A stretch of DNA of 64,000 nucleotides from contig CAWCTW010000005.1 of assembly GCA_963798705.1 (NCBI GenBank), positions 1,364,001-1,428,000 of the forward strand. Reading direction: 5' to 3'. Positions 1 through 8,023 of the stretch are shown piece by piece. The notes beneath the pieces are model-generated. The model saw nothing but the letters and a program-made list of their open reading frames with translations. It was not told the DNA's origin and ran no database searches. Within the stretch, counting starts at the first letter, position 1; every line of letters starts with the position of its first letter. A program made the translations under genes and the position numbers. This DNA comes from AC-56 sp963798705. Its GTDB lineage: Bacteria > Actinomycetota > Thermoleophilia > Solirubrobacterales > 70-9.

Positions 1-400
1 CGCCCGCGAACAGGGCACCGCTGGTCGCGTCGAGGAGCTTGCGCGTCTCGGGCTTGATCGCGCCGATCGGCACCGTGGTCGCCGCATCGGCCACCCAGCC
101 GTCCTTGGTCACGCCGACGTCGAGCGAGACGACGTCGCCGCGCTTCAGCTCGTAGGGGCCGGGGATGCCGTGTACGACCATCGAGTTGGGCGAGGCGCAG
201 ATCGACCGCGGAAAGCCTCGGTAGCCCTTGAACGAGGCCTCGGCGCCCTGCGCCGCGATGAACCGGTCGGCGGCGTCGTCGAGCTCGGCGGTCGTCACGC
301 CCGGATGGCACTTCGAGCGCAGCATCCGCAGGCAGCGGGCCTGGATCGCTCCGGCCGCCGCCATGCGGTCGATCTGCTCGGGGGTCTTGCGGATGATCAC
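1..400 (-). CDS. map: Methionine aminopeptidase type I, 3' end outside window
   Basis: Removes the initiator methionine from nascent proteins in the cytoplasm, using two divalent metals. The visible N-terminal 133 residues begin MIIRKTPEQIDRMAAAG, contain the substrate-pocket His in VVHGIPG, and carry the first metal ligands in SLDVG and VADAATT. The start is GTG at 398-400, 19 bases after the adk stop, and no better start lies in the gap. Position after secY and adk is the classic spc-operon order. The C-terminal half, with the remaining His/Glu ligands, lies beyond base 1. Confidence 0.95.
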   Translation of the reverse strand, partial: MIIRKTPEQIDRMAAAGAIQARCLRMLRSKCHPGVTTAELDDAADRFIAAQGAEASFKGYRGFPRSICASPNSMVVHGIPGPYELKRGDVVSLDVGVTKDGWVADAATTVPIGAIKPETRKLLDATSGALFAG

Positions 401-419
401 TGAGTCCGAGAGTAGAGGC

Positions 420-1094
420 CTACAGCTCCTCTTCCATCCGGAGGGTGGCCAGCAGCGCCCTGATCCGGTCGCTGACCTCATCCGGTGGCGAAAGCCCGTC
501 GACCCGGCGGAGGATCCCGCCCTCCTCGTAGTAGCCGATCACGGGCTCGGTCTTCTCGTGATAGGTGCCGAGACGGTGGCGCACCACCTCGGGCTTGTCG
601 TCGTCGCGGATCTCCAGAGGCGATCCGCAGATGTCGCAGACGCCCTCCTGCTTCGGCGGGTCGAACTCCAAGTGGAAGATGTGCCCCTGCTTCACGCAGA
701 CGCGGCGGCCGCTGAGGCGTCTGACGACCTCCTCGTCGGGAACGTCGATCAGGACGGCGGCGGTGAGCCCCCGCCCCAGCTCGGAGAGCTTCGCGGCGAG
801 GGCCTCCGCCTGCGTGATCGTCCGCGGAAAGCCGTCGAGGATGAACCCGTCCGCAGCCTCGGCGCTCGATACGCGCTCGGCGATCATCCCGACCATCACC
901 TCGTCGGGCACCAGGTCCCCGCGGTCCATGTACTCCTTCGCCCGGGTCCCGAGCTCGGTGCCCTCGCGCACGGCCGCCCGCAGGATGTCGCCGGTCGCGT
1001 AATAGGGCAGCCGGAAGGCATCCTGCAACCGCTCCCCCTGGGTCCCCTTTCCGGACCCGGGTGGGCCCAGCAGCACGAGATTGAGCTCTGACAT
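420..1094 (-). CDS. adk: Adenylate kinase
   Basis: Interconverts ATP + AMP and 2 ADP. The 224-residue protein starts MSELNLVLLGPPGSGKGTQ with the P-loop at residues 8-16, has the DGFPRT AMP-binding motif, and is the long form with a LID insertion. The LID keeps a C-terminal CDIC pair, but the first pair reads CVKQ where zinc-type enzymes have CxxC, so zinc binding may be altered or lost. The chosen ATG puts the P-loop at the usual distance; the frame extends 13 codons further upstream without family similarity. It sits between a small gene remnant after secY and map. Confidence 0.96.
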   Translation of the reverse strand: MSELNLVLLGPPGSGKGTQGERLQDAFRLPYYATGDILRAAVREGTELGTRAKEYMDRGDLVPDEVMVGMIAERVSSAEAADGFILDGFPRTITQAEALAAKLSELGRGLTAAVLIDVPDEEVVRRLSGRRVCVKQGHIFHLEFDPPKQEGVCDICGSPLEIRDDDKPEVVRHRLGTYHEKTEPVIGYYEEGGILRRVDGLSPPDEVSDRIRALLATLRMEEEL

Positions 1095-1107
1095 AGGACC
1101 GGAGAGC

Positions 1108-1342
1108 CTAGAGATTCGAGGCGGAAGCGGCACTATCGGCGGGCCCTGCCGGCCGAGTGCCGGGGCCGTCCCGCGGCCCTCCGGCTTTGATCACCACGCC
1201 AAGCGCGCGAAGCAGCCACCCGGCCTCATCGACGAGGTGGCGATACGTGACGGGGATGACCTCGTACCCGGCGACCTTGAGCCACCGGTGACCGGCGACG
1301 AGGCGGACGCGGGCGCACCACCGGCACGCGCCGAGCCCGCGG
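1108..1342 (-). pseudogene. C-terminal remnant of a DUF559-type protein
   Basis: The 235 bases between secY and adk hold no start codon giving an intact gene. The minus strand reads without a stop through HRWLKVAGYEVIPVTYRH and LVDEAGWLLRALGV, ending at a TAG at 1108-1110. This resembles the end of the DUF559 domain in the intact gene at 35457-36404 (RALMLAGWRVARYTWRD). There is no catalytic part, so I read it as a leftover of an inserted or duplicated AbiEi/DUF559 gene. Assignment rests on a short match. Confidence 0.45.
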
Positions 1343-2611
1343 CTACTTCATGAAGCCCTCGTAGTTGCGCATCATCAGCTGGGCCTCGAGCTGCTTGACC
1401 GTGTCGAGGGCGACTCCGATCACGATCAGGATCGACGTGCCGCCGAAGAAGAAGTTCGCCGACGTCTGGTTGATCAGGATCGTCGGTAGGGCGGCCACGG
1501 CGCCCAGATAGAGGGCCCCGGGGAAGGTGAGCCTGGACAGGATCCGGTCCAGGTATTCGGCGGTAGGTCGCCCCGGTCTCACGCCCGGGATGAAGCCTCC
1601 GTACTTCTTCAGGTTCTCCGCCTGGTCGACCGGGTTGAAGGTGACTGCCGTGTAGAAGTAGGTGAAGATCACGATGAAGAACACCTCGCCGACCACGTAG
1701 GCCCAGCTGTTCGGGCTGAAGAAGTCCGCGAAGTCGAGCGCCGCCGGGGTGTTGAGGAGCTGGCCGATGGTGGGCGGGAAGGCCATGATCGAGGCGGCGA
1801 AGATCACCGGGATGACGCCGGCCATGTTCACGCGCAGCGGCAGGTAGGTCTGGCCGCCGGTGGTCATCCGCCGGCCCACGACGCGCTTGGCGTACTGCAC
1901 CGGGATGCGGCGCTGGCCCTCCTGGACGTAGACGATTCCGACGATCACCGCCAGCGCGATGAAGGGCATCATCACCACGAAGACCTGGTCGGAGTTGGTC
2001 CACCACGCCTGGATGCCCGTGGGGATGCTCGAGGCGATGGAGGCGAAGATCATCAGCGAGATGCCGTTGCCGATGCCACGCTGCGTGATCAGCTCGCCGA
2101 GCCACATCAACAGCGTGGTGCCGGCGGTGAGCGCGATCACGATCATCATCAGCTTCGCGAACGTGAGGTGCCCGACCACGCTCGTGCCGCCGGCCGAGAA
2201 CGACTTGAAGAGGTACACGTAGCCCAGCGACTGGGCGAACGCCAGGGCCACGGTCAGGTAGCGCGTGTATTGCGTGATCTTCTGCTGGCCGACCTCGCCC
2301 TCCTTCTGGAGCCGCTCCAGGGAGGGCACCACCACGGTCATCAGCTGCAGGATGATCGAGGCCGTGATGTAGGGCATGATCCCCAGCGCGAACAGCGACA
2401 ATCGCGACAGGCTGCCGCCGCTGAACAGGTTGAGGAACGGCAGGATGCCGTTTCCGGAGAAGTTGGACTCGAGGTCCTTGACGGCGTTGACGTCGATCCC
2501 CGGTGCGGGGATGTAGGCGCCGAGCCGGTAGAGGGCGAGCATCGCCGCCGTGAAGGCGAGCTTGGCCCGGATCTCGGGAACGCGGAAGGAGTTGGCGAGG
2601 GTCTGAAGCAC
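1343..2611 (-). CDS. secY: Protein translocase subunit SecY
   Basis: Central channel of the Sec translocon in the cytoplasmic membrane. The 422-residue length is normal for the family, with about ten hydrophobic segments. The N-terminus (VPEIRAKLAFTAAMLALYRLG, then IPAPGID) and the late YLDRIL and GGTSILIVIGVALD segments are recognisable. It starts with GTG directly after the rplO stop (no spacer), so translation is probably coupled. SecE is encoded separately at 37255-37854. Confidence 0.97.
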   Translation of the reverse strand: MLQTLANSFRVPEIRAKLAFTAAMLALYRLGAYIPAPGIDVNAVKDLESNFSGNGILPFLNLFSGGSLSRLSLFALGIMPYITASIILQLMTVVVPSLERLQKEGEVGQQKITQYTRYLTVALAFAQSLGYVYLFKSFSAGGTSVVGHLTFAKLMMIVIALTAGTTLLMWLGELITQRGIGNGISLMIFASIASSIPTGIQAWWTNSDQVFVVMMPFIALAVIVGIVYVQEGQRRIPVQYAKRVVGRRMTTGGQTYLPLRVNMAGVIPVIFAASIMAFPPTIGQLLNTPAALDFADFFSPNSWAYVVGEVFFIVIFTYFYTAVTFNPVDQAENLKKYGGFIPGVRPGRPTAEYLDRILSRLTFPGALYLGAVAALPTILINQTSANFFFGGTSILIVIGVALDTVKQLEAQLMMRNYEGFMK

Positions 2612-3166
2612 TTAGCCCTCCGCCTGCTCGCCCTCGTCGCCGTCAGCGGCGGCGGGCGGCGCCTCGCGGTCGGCCTGGGCGATGACCTCGGCGCTGCCCC
2701 CGGCCTTCTCGATCTTCTCCCGCGCGGCGCCGCTGAACGCGTGGGCGCGAACGGTGAGCTTCTTCGTCAGCTCGCCCCGTGCGAGCACCTTCACCGGGTG
2801 GCGCCTCTTGGCCAACCCCGCCGCGCGAAGCGTCTCGGGGTTGACCTCGGCACCGGCGTCGAAGCGCTCCTCCAGGTCGGCGAGGTTGACGGGCTGGCTG
2901 TGAGTGCGGAACTTCTCGAACGGCATCGACATCTTCTTATGCGGGCCCCGAAGCTTGCGGGTACGCATGTGGATGGGGTTCTGGCCACCCTCATAGCCCG
3001 GCTTGCGCTTGCTGCCCGAACGGGCGCCGGCGCCGTTCTCGCCCCGCCCGGACGTCTTGCCCAGGCCCGAGCCGGCGCCGCGGCCCAGGCGCTTGCGTGG
3101 CCGGCGCGAGCCGTCCTTCGGCCTCACGGAGTGAAGCCCGATCTCCTCAGGAGACAGGCGGCCCAT
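2612..3166 (-). CDS. rplO: 50S ribosomal protein L15
   Basis: Large-subunit assembly protein. The N-terminal basic segment with RKRLGRGAGSGLGKTSGRG and the GYEGGQNP motif identify it. At 184 residues it is longer than the usual 145-150; the surplus is a C-terminal Ala/Glu/Asp tail ending DGDEGEQAEG. Its start overlaps the rpmD stop and its stop abuts the secY start, so the three are probably translated in a coupled way. Confidence 0.96.
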   Translation of the reverse strand: MGRLSPEEIGLHSVRPKDGSRRPRKRLGRGAGSGLGKTSGRGENGAGARSGSKRKPGYEGGQNPIHMRTRKLRGPHKKMSMPFEKFRTHSQPVNLADLEERFDAGAEVNPETLRAAGLAKRRHPVKVLARGELTKKLTVRAHAFSGAAREKIEKAGGSAEVIAQADREAPPAAADGDEGEQAEG

Positions 3167-3381
3167 CAGGAACCGGCCTCCGCCTGCTTCGCCCTGCCGC
3201 CCTGCTCGCCGTCCACCTCCACGAGGTGCTCGACGACGGTCAGCATGCCGCGAAGCTCGGGGCTGTCGGGCCGCTCGACGCTTCGGCCGATACGGCCGAG
3301 GCGCAGCGAGCGAAGTGTGGCCCGCTGCTTCGGATTGGTGCCGTTGGCGGAGCGAACCTGCTTGATGACGAGATCAGCCAC
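3166..3381 (-). CDS. rpmD: 50S ribosomal protein L30
   Basis: Small large-subunit protein. I chose the GTG at 3379-3381 because it gives VADLVIKQVRSANG, the normal L30 N-terminus; the frame extends 17 codons upstream inside rpsE without similarity. The start overlaps the end of rpsE by eight bases. The 71-residue product is slightly longer than the usual 60, with a charged tail (DGEQGGRAKQAEAGS). Confidence 0.93.
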   Translation of the reverse strand: MADLVIKQVRSANGTNPKQRATLRSLRLGRIGRSVERPDSPELRGMLTVVEHLVEVDGEQGGRAKQAEAGS

Positions 3382-4099
3382 CGTCGGAGCCCTCCTGCGG
3401 CGGCTCCTCGGAGGGCTTCTCTGGCTCCGCACCCGGCTCGGCGACCACGGCGACCTGCTCCGGGGCCGCCTCGCCGTCGGCCGGCTCGGCGGACTGTGGC
3501 TTCTTCTGGATGCCGAGGACCTCGTTGACGCTGAGCCCGCGAAGCTTCGCCACCTGCTCGGGCCGGCGCAGGCTCGTCAGTCCCTGCATCGTCGCCTTCA
3601 CGAGGTTGATGGGGTTCTGCGTGCCGATGCTCTTGGTGAGCACGTCGCGGATCCCGGCGAGCTCGAGCACCGCCCGCACGCCCCCGCCGGCGATCACGCC
3701 CGTTCCCGGGCTGGCCGGGCGCAGGACCACGTGTCCGGCGCCGAAGCGCCCGATGATGCGATGCGGAATCGTCTGGCCATACATCGGCACCCGGATCAGG
3801 CTCTTGCGGGCGTTCTCCACCGCCTTCTGAATCGCGAGTGGGACCTCGCGCGCCTTCCCGTAGCCGACCCCGACCACGGAGCTCTCGTCGCCCACCGCGA
3901 CCAGGGCGGTGAACGAGAAGCGCCGCCCGCCCTTGACCACCTTGGCGACGCGGTTGATCTCGATCACCCGCTCTTGGAGGTCGAGGCCCTGCGGGCTGAC
4001 CGTCTCGATGTCGTGGTTGATTCGCAAGCTCAAAGCAAGGTAGCGTTTTAGAAATCTCTTGCGGCGGCTACGCCGCCTGACCTGCCCCTGCGTCGACAA
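3374..4099 (-). CDS. rpsE: 30S ribosomal protein S5
   Basis: Small-subunit protein involved in decoding fidelity. The S5 core begins at GLDLQERVIEINRVAKVVKG near residue 38 and contains GGRRFSFTALV and the GAGHVVLRPA segment. The best start is a TTG at 4097-4099, 12 bases after the rplR stop; the N-terminal 37 residues are Arg-rich. The C-terminal 45 residues are an acidic Pro/Glu/Ala tail absent from most S5 proteins, giving 241 residues in total. Confidence 0.95.
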   Translation of the reverse strand: MSTQGQVRRRSRRKRFLKRYLALSLRINHDIETVSPQGLDLQERVIEINRVAKVVKGGRRFSFTALVAVGDESSVVGVGYGKAREVPLAIQKAVENARKSLIRVPMYGQTIPHRIIGRFGAGHVVLRPASPGTGVIAGGGVRAVLELAGIRDVLTKSIGTQNPINLVKATMQGLTSLRRPEQVAKLRGLSVNEVLGIQKKPQSAEPADGEAAPEQVAVVAEPGAEPEKPSEEPPQEGSDGG

Positions 4100-4111
4100 A
4101 GTCGCCGCCCA

Positions 4112-4465
4112 TCAGAACCGCAACCCACCCTCGCGGGCTCCCTCGGCCAGCGCTTGGACGCGGCCGTGGTACCGGTAGCCGCCACGGTCGAACAGACAGG
4201 CTTCAACGCCCGCCTCCTTGGCCCGCTGGGCCAGGATCTCACCGGCGCGCTTGGCCTGCTCTCGTGGCGCGAGCTCCCGCAGCTCGGGCTCGGTCCAGGA
4301 GACGGAGGCGATGGTCCGCGCCGCGTCGTCGTCGATGAGCTGGACGAACATCCCGCGGTTCGAACGAAAGACCGAGAGGCGGGGCCTGGTCGCGCTGCCC
4401 CGGATCTTGGACCGCACGCGGCGGCGTCGACGATACCGGCGCTGTGGCTTGGTCTGGACGCTCAT
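4112..4465 (-). CDS. rplR: 50S ribosomal protein L18
   Basis: 5S rRNA-binding protein of the large subunit. It is 117 residues long, with an Arg-rich N-terminus (RYRRRRRVRSKIRG), the RPRLSVFRSN motif and the C-terminal GRVQALAEGAREGGLRF. It starts inside the end of rplF with a four-base ATGA overlap, consistent with coupled translation. Confidence 0.97.
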   Translation of the reverse strand: MSVQTKPQRRYRRRRRVRSKIRGSATRPRLSVFRSNRGMFVQLIDDDAARTIASVSWTEPELRELAPREQAKRAGEILAQRAKEAGVEACLFDRGGYRYHGRVQALAEGAREGGLRF

Positions 4466-4995
4466 GCCCGCTTACCCACCTTTCGCCGGACGTGCTCGCC
4501 CGCGTACCTGACGCCCTTGCCCTTGTAGGGCTCCGGCGGGCGGGTGCGGCGAATGCGCGCCGCGATCTCGCCGACCAGCTGCTTGTCGATCCCCCGCACG
4601 ACGACCTGGGTGGGGGTGGGGACCTCGAACTCGATGCCCTCGGGCGCCGTCACCGACACCGGATGCGAGTAGCCGACGCTGAGCTCGAGCGTCTTGCCCT
4701 GGAGCCGGGCCCGGTAGCCCACTCCCTGGATCTCGAGGCGCCTCTCGTACCCGTCGGTCACGCCCACGACCATGTTCGCGATCAGGCTGCGTGTGAGCCC
4801 GTGCAGCGCGCGGTGCTCGCCGCGGTCCGTGGGACGCTCGACCGTGACCGTGCCGTTGGACTGATCCACCTTCATGTCGGTGCTCAGGTCCTGGCTCAGC
4901 TCACCCTTCGGCCCCTTCACCGAGACCATGCCCGGCTTGACATCGATCGTGACGCCCTCGGGAACGCTGATTGGCTGTCTTCCAATCCTCGACAC
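4462..4995 (-). CDS. rplF: 50S ribosomal protein L6
   Basis: Large-subunit protein near the factor-binding site. The 177 residues match the usual length. The N-terminus MSRIGRQPISVPEGV, the VKGPKGEL segment and the C-terminal signature PEPYKGKGVRYAGE are all present. It lies seven bases after rpsH and overlaps rplR by four bases. Confidence 0.98.
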   Translation of the reverse strand: MSRIGRQPISVPEGVTIDVKPGMVSVKGPKGELSQDLSTDMKVDQSNGTVTVERPTDRGEHRALHGLTRSLIANMVVGVTDGYERRLEIQGVGYRARLQGKTLELSVGYSHPVSVTAPEGIEFEVPTPTQVVVRGIDKQLVGEIAARIRRTRPPEPYKGKGVRYAGEHVRRKVGKRA

Positions 4996-5002
4996 GTCGA
5001 GC

Positions 5003-5407
5003 TCACCAAACGTAGGCGACGACTTCGCCGCCGACGCCCTTCTGCTTCGCCTCGTGCCCGGTCATCACTCCCACCGAGGTGGACATGATTGCCGTGCCCA
5101 TGCCCCCGAAGACACGAGGGATCTCGCCGTGGGCGACGTAGCGCCGCCTGCCGGGCCGCGAGACCCGGCGCAGTCCGGTGACCACGGGCTTCCGGTTGCC
5201 GGTGTACTTGAGCTGGATCTTGATGACGTCCCCGACCGGCGTCGGCTCGATGCCAAAGCCCTCGATGTAGCCCTGCTCGTCCAGGATGCGAGTCATCTCT
5301 CGCTTCAACCTCGACGCGGGCACCTCGACCTCGACGTGCTGCGCGATGATCGCGTTGCGGACGCGCGTCAGGTAGTCGGAAATGGGATCGGTGAGCATCA
5401 GGGTCAT
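5003..5407 (-). CDS. rpsH: 30S ribosomal protein S8
   Basis: Primary 16S rRNA-binding protein and, in other bacteria, the translational repressor of the spc operon. The 134-residue protein has the core TDPISDYLTRVRNAI, the typical RRVSRPGRRRYV and the C-terminal GGEVVAYVW. Start may be the first ATG (MTLMLTDP) or the third codon 5396-5398 (MLTDP); the first is used here. Confidence 0.97.
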   Translation of the reverse strand: MTLMLTDPISDYLTRVRNAIIAQHVEVEVPASRLKREMTRILDEQGYIEGFGIEPTPVGDVIKIQLKYTGNRKPVVTGLRRVSRPGRRRYVAHGEIPRVFGGMGTAIMSTSVGVMTGHEAKQKGVGGEVVAYVW

Positions 5408-5417
5408 CGGCGGGCCG

Positions 5418-5603
5418 TCACCAGCTGGACTTGGTCATCCCGGGGATGTAGCCCTTGTGGGCGAGGTCTCGCAGGCACAGCCGGCAAAGGCCGAACTTGC
5501 GAAAGTAGGCGCGCGGGCGACCGCAGCGCCGGCATCGATTGTAGGCCCGGGTCTTGTACTTGGGCTTGCGCCCCTGTCGAACTCTCTGTGAAGTCTTCGC
5601 CAT
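5418..5603 (-). CDS. rpsN: 30S ribosomal protein S14, zinc type (type Z)
   Basis: Small-subunit head protein of 61 residues. The CRRCGRP and CRLCLRD pairs form the zinc knuckle of the zinc-dependent S14 class, and the C-terminus GYIPGMTKSSW is typical. It is followed within ten bases by rpsH. About 38 bases separate it from rplE upstream. Confidence 0.98.
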   Translation of the reverse strand: MAKTSQRVRQGRKPKYKTRAYNRCRRCGRPRAYFRKFGLCRLCLRDLAHKGYIPGMTKSSW

Positions 5604-5641
5604 GGGTCAGTGCTCCTCGTCGCGGGTACGGTCGTGGGTCA

Positions 5642-6442
5642 CTAGCTTGATTCCTCCTCGGCGGGCGCCTCAGCCGCGGCGGGCGCCTCGCCCTCCTCGC
5701 CGTCCTCGCCCTCCTCCGGGCGCTCGGGCCTCGCGTATGCCTCCGGGTTCTCCTCCTTGAGCTGCTCCAGCGCCGCCTGCTCAGCCTCGGCGCGCTGCCG
5801 CGCCTCCTCGCGCCGGCGTTCCTCCTCGGCATCCTCCTCGGCCGCCGCCTGGCCCGGCCGGCCCTCCTGCGCGAACGGGAACCCCAGCCCGAGCAGCAGC
5901 TCGAACCCCTCCTCGTCGGTGGCGGCGGTGGTCGTGACGGTGACGTCGAGCCCCCGCACCTGGTCGATCGAGTCGTAGTCGATCTCGGGAAAGATCAGCT
6001 GCTCGCGGAGGCCCAGCGAGTAGTTGCCCCGGCCGTCGAAGGAGCGGGGATTGAGGCCCCGGAAGTCCCGGATCCGCGGGATTGCGATCGAGACGAGTCG
6101 GTCGACGAACTCCCACATGCGGGCACCGCGGAGCGTCACCGAGACGCCCACGGGCATGCCGGCGCGGACCTTGAACGACGCGATCGACTTGCGGGCCCGG
6201 CGCACGTTGGGCCGCTGACCCGCGATCTCGGCGAGCTGCTCCGTGGCGGCCTCGAGGATCGACGTCGTCGTCTTCGCCTCGCCGATGCCCATGTTCAGCG
6301 TTACCTTGGCCAACCGCGGGACCTCCATCGGATTGGTGTAGCCGAAGCGGGAGGTGAGCTGCGCGGCGACCTCGCTCGCGTACAGCTCCCGCAGGCGGGG
6401 CGGCGGGGCGGCGCGCTGGGCCTCTGTGACCGTTGCTTCCAT
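5642..6442 (-). CDS. rplE: 50S ribosomal protein L5 with long acidic tail
   Basis: Binds 5S rRNA in the central protuberance. The normal L5 fold occupies roughly residues 17-190 (VTLNMGIGEAK, RAGMPVGVSVTLRG, GNYSLGLREQLIFPEI, then TTTAATDEEGFELL and GLGFPF). After that about 75 residues of Glu/Ala/Arg-rich sequence follow, ending AAAEAPAEEESS. L5 is usually about 180 residues, so this 266-residue form has an added disordered, charged tail. It lies between rplX and rpsN in normal order. Confidence 0.96.
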   Translation of the reverse strand: MEATVTEAQRAAPPPRLRELYASEVAAQLTSRFGYTNPMEVPRLAKVTLNMGIGEAKTTTSILEAATEQLAEIAGQRPNVRRARKSIASFKVRAGMPVGVSVTLRGARMWEFVDRLVSIAIPRIRDFRGLNPRSFDGRGNYSLGLREQLIFPEIDYDSIDQVRGLDVTVTTTAATDEEGFELLLGLGFPFAQEGRPGQAAAEEDAEEERRREEARQRAEAEQAALEQLKEENPEAYARPERPEEGEDGEEGEAPAAAEAPAEEESS

Positions 6443-6450
6443 CGCCTTCC

Positions 6451-6792
6451 TCAGACGTCCACGGCAGTGTCGGTTCGCTTCGAATAACGCTCACGCTTGC
6501 CGTCCTTGACCCGGACGCCGACGCGGGTGGGCTTGTTGTCGGTGGGATCGAGCAGCATCACGTTGGAGACGTGGATCGGCCCCTCCTTCTCGATGATGCC
6601 GCCGGCCTCACCGCCCTTCTGCGTGTCCTTGACCGACCGGGGGCGCTGATGGCGCTTGACCATGTTCAGCCCCTCGACGAAGACGCGCTGCCGGCGTGGC
6701 TCGGTTCGCAGGATCCGGCCCGTCTTGCCGCGGTCCTTGCCGCCCGTGACGAGCACGGTGTCGTCCTTGCGGATCTTCATCGACTTGGCCAT
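6451..6792 (-). CDS. rplX: 50S ribosomal protein L24
   Basis: Assembly-initiating large-subunit protein with a KOW domain (MKIRKDDTVLVTGGKDRGKTG). The ATG at 6790-6792 shares its A with the rplN TGA stop; a GTG one codon earlier is possible. The 113 residues end in a charged tail (KRERYSKRTDTAVDV) slightly longer than average. Confidence 0.96.
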   Translation of the reverse strand: MAKSMKIRKDDTVLVTGGKDRGKTGRILRTEPRRQRVFVEGLNMVKRHQRPRSVKDTQKGGEAGGIIEKEGPIHVSNVMLLDPTDNKPTRVGVRVKDGKRERYSKRTDTAVDV

Positions 6793-7160
6793 CACAAAAC
6801 CTCTGGTGCTAGAGAGACGATCTTCATGAAGTTACGGTCGCGGAGCTCGCGGGCCACCGGGCCGAAGATGCGGGTCCCGCGGGGGTTGCGCTGGGGGTCG
6901 ATCAGCACCGCCGCGTTCTCGTCGAACGCGATGTACGTGCCATCCGGGCGCCCGAGCTGCTTCTTGGTCCGGACCACGACGGCCTGGACGACCTCGCCCT
7001 TGCGCACGCCTCCTCGGGGTGTCGCCTGCTTCACGGTAGCGGTGATCACGTCGCCCACGCTCGCATAGCGCCGATGGTGCCCACCCTTGACGCGGATGCA
7101 GAGGATCTCGCGCGCGCCCGAGTTGTCGGCGACCCGCAGCTTTGTCTCCTGCTGAACCAT
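6792..7160 (-). CDS. rplN: 50S ribosomal protein L14
   Basis: Subunit-interface protein of exactly 122 residues when started at the ATG giving MVQQETKLRVADNSGARE. Upstream codons in the same frame overlap the rpsQ end region and have no similarity. The RGVRKGEVVQAVVVRTKK and GTRIFGPVARELR motifs are canonical. One-base overlap with rplX. Confidence 0.98.
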   Translation of the reverse strand: MVQQETKLRVADNSGAREILCIRVKGGHHRRYASVGDVITATVKQATPRGGVRKGEVVQAVVVRTKKQLGRPDGTYIAFDENAAVLIDPQRNPRGTRIFGPVARELRDRNFMKIVSLAPEVL

Positions 7161-7162
7161 GG

Positions 7163-7804
7163 CTAACGGGACCGCTCCACCACGTCGAGCAGCCGCCACC
7201 GCTTGCTGCGCGAAAGCGGCCTGGACTCGATCACCCGGACCACGTCGCCCTCCTGCGCGGTGTTCGACTCATCGTGCGCGTGCAGCCTGCTACCGCGCCG
7301 TACCACCTTCTCGTACGTGGGATGGCGGCGGACGATGGGGATCTCCACGGTGATCGTCTTGTCGGCGCGGGCCGAGACGACCGTCCCCTGGCGGACCTTC
7401 TTGGATCCCGGCTCGCGATCGGGGCGGGGCGTCCCCTGTCCAGGCTCGCCGCGCTTGGCGCGCCGCGCCGCGCGGTACCGACTGCGGCTGACGGCCGCAC
7501 CTCGCCGCCGCTCCGCGCGCTCGGCGGCGCGCTCCTCAGGGGTCCGCTGCGGACCCGCGGGCCCGGAGGCGCGCGAGCGCTCGCGCCTGCGGCGCTCCTT
7601 CGGCGAGAGGACCTCCTCGGGCTCCGCCGCGTCGGCCGAAGGCTTCGCGTCGCCGGCCTCGGGGGCCTCCTCCGCGGCCTCGGCCCCGGATGACTCCTCG
7701 GCCTCGGGCGCAGCCTCCTCGGCGGCGTCGACCTCCGGGGCCTGCTCCTCGGCGGCCTTCTCGGTTGTCTCTTCGGTCTCCTGCTTTTCTTCCTCGGGCA
7801 TCAT
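7163..7804 (-). CDS. rpsQ: 30S ribosomal protein S17 with about 130-residue N-terminal extension
   Basis: The S17 OB-fold is the last 79 residues (KKVRQGTVVSARADKTITV, then HPTYEKVVRRGSRLHAHDE and GDVVRVIESRPLS). In front of it lie about 75 residues of Glu/Ala-rich acidic sequence and about 55 residues of Arg/Ala-rich basic sequence. S17 is normally 80-90 residues; here it is 213. The frame is open throughout and starts six bases after rpmC, so the extension seems genuine, though initiation nearer the core cannot be excluded. Confidence 0.92.
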   Translation of the reverse strand: MMPEEEKQETEETTEKAAEEQAPEVDAAEEAAPEAEESSGAEAAEEAPEAGDAKPSADAAEPEEVLSPKERRRRERSRASGPAGPQRTPEERAAERAERRRGAAVSRSRYRAARRAKRGEPGQGTPRPDREPGSKKVRQGTVVSARADKTITVEIPIVRRHPTYEKVVRRGSRLHAHDESNTAQEGDVVRVIESRPLSRSKRWRLLDVVERSR

Positions 7805-7810
7805 CGGCTC

Positions 7811-8023
7811 CTAGCCCCTCAGTTCCTTGTCAAGGTCGATCCCGCGCTGGCGCGCCACGGTGAGCATTCGAGCGACGTCGCGGCGCGACGCGGCGATCGA
7901 CGCGGAATTCTCCAGCTCGCCGGTCGCGTGCCGGAAGCGCAGGCTGAACGCCTCCTCGCGCGCCTGCTTGAGCCGCTCGACCAGATCATGGTCGTCGAGC
8001 GCGTGGACCTCGGGGCCCTTCAC
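7811..8023 (-). CDS. rpmC: 50S ribosomal protein L29
   Basis: Small helical protein near the exit tunnel. A GTG at 8021-8023 overlapping the rplP stop gives the 70-residue VKGPEVHALDDHDLVERLKQ, with the FSLRFRHATGELEN motif and the ASRRDVARMLTV helix typical of L29. The frame continues upstream within rplP but without similarity. Confidence 0.95.
   Translation of the reverse strand: MKGPEVHALDDHDLVERLKQAREEAFSLRFRHATGELENSASIAASRRDVARMLTVARQRGIDLDKELRG

Noticed and set aside
2168..4051. Long plus-strand open frames opposite rplO-rpsE, and similar ones opposite fusA, rpoC and rpoB (up to 1365 codons)
   Set aside because: They are antisense shadows caused by high GC and third-position bias; their translations are Arg/Leu/Asp-rich without motifs, while the other strand encodes known proteins.
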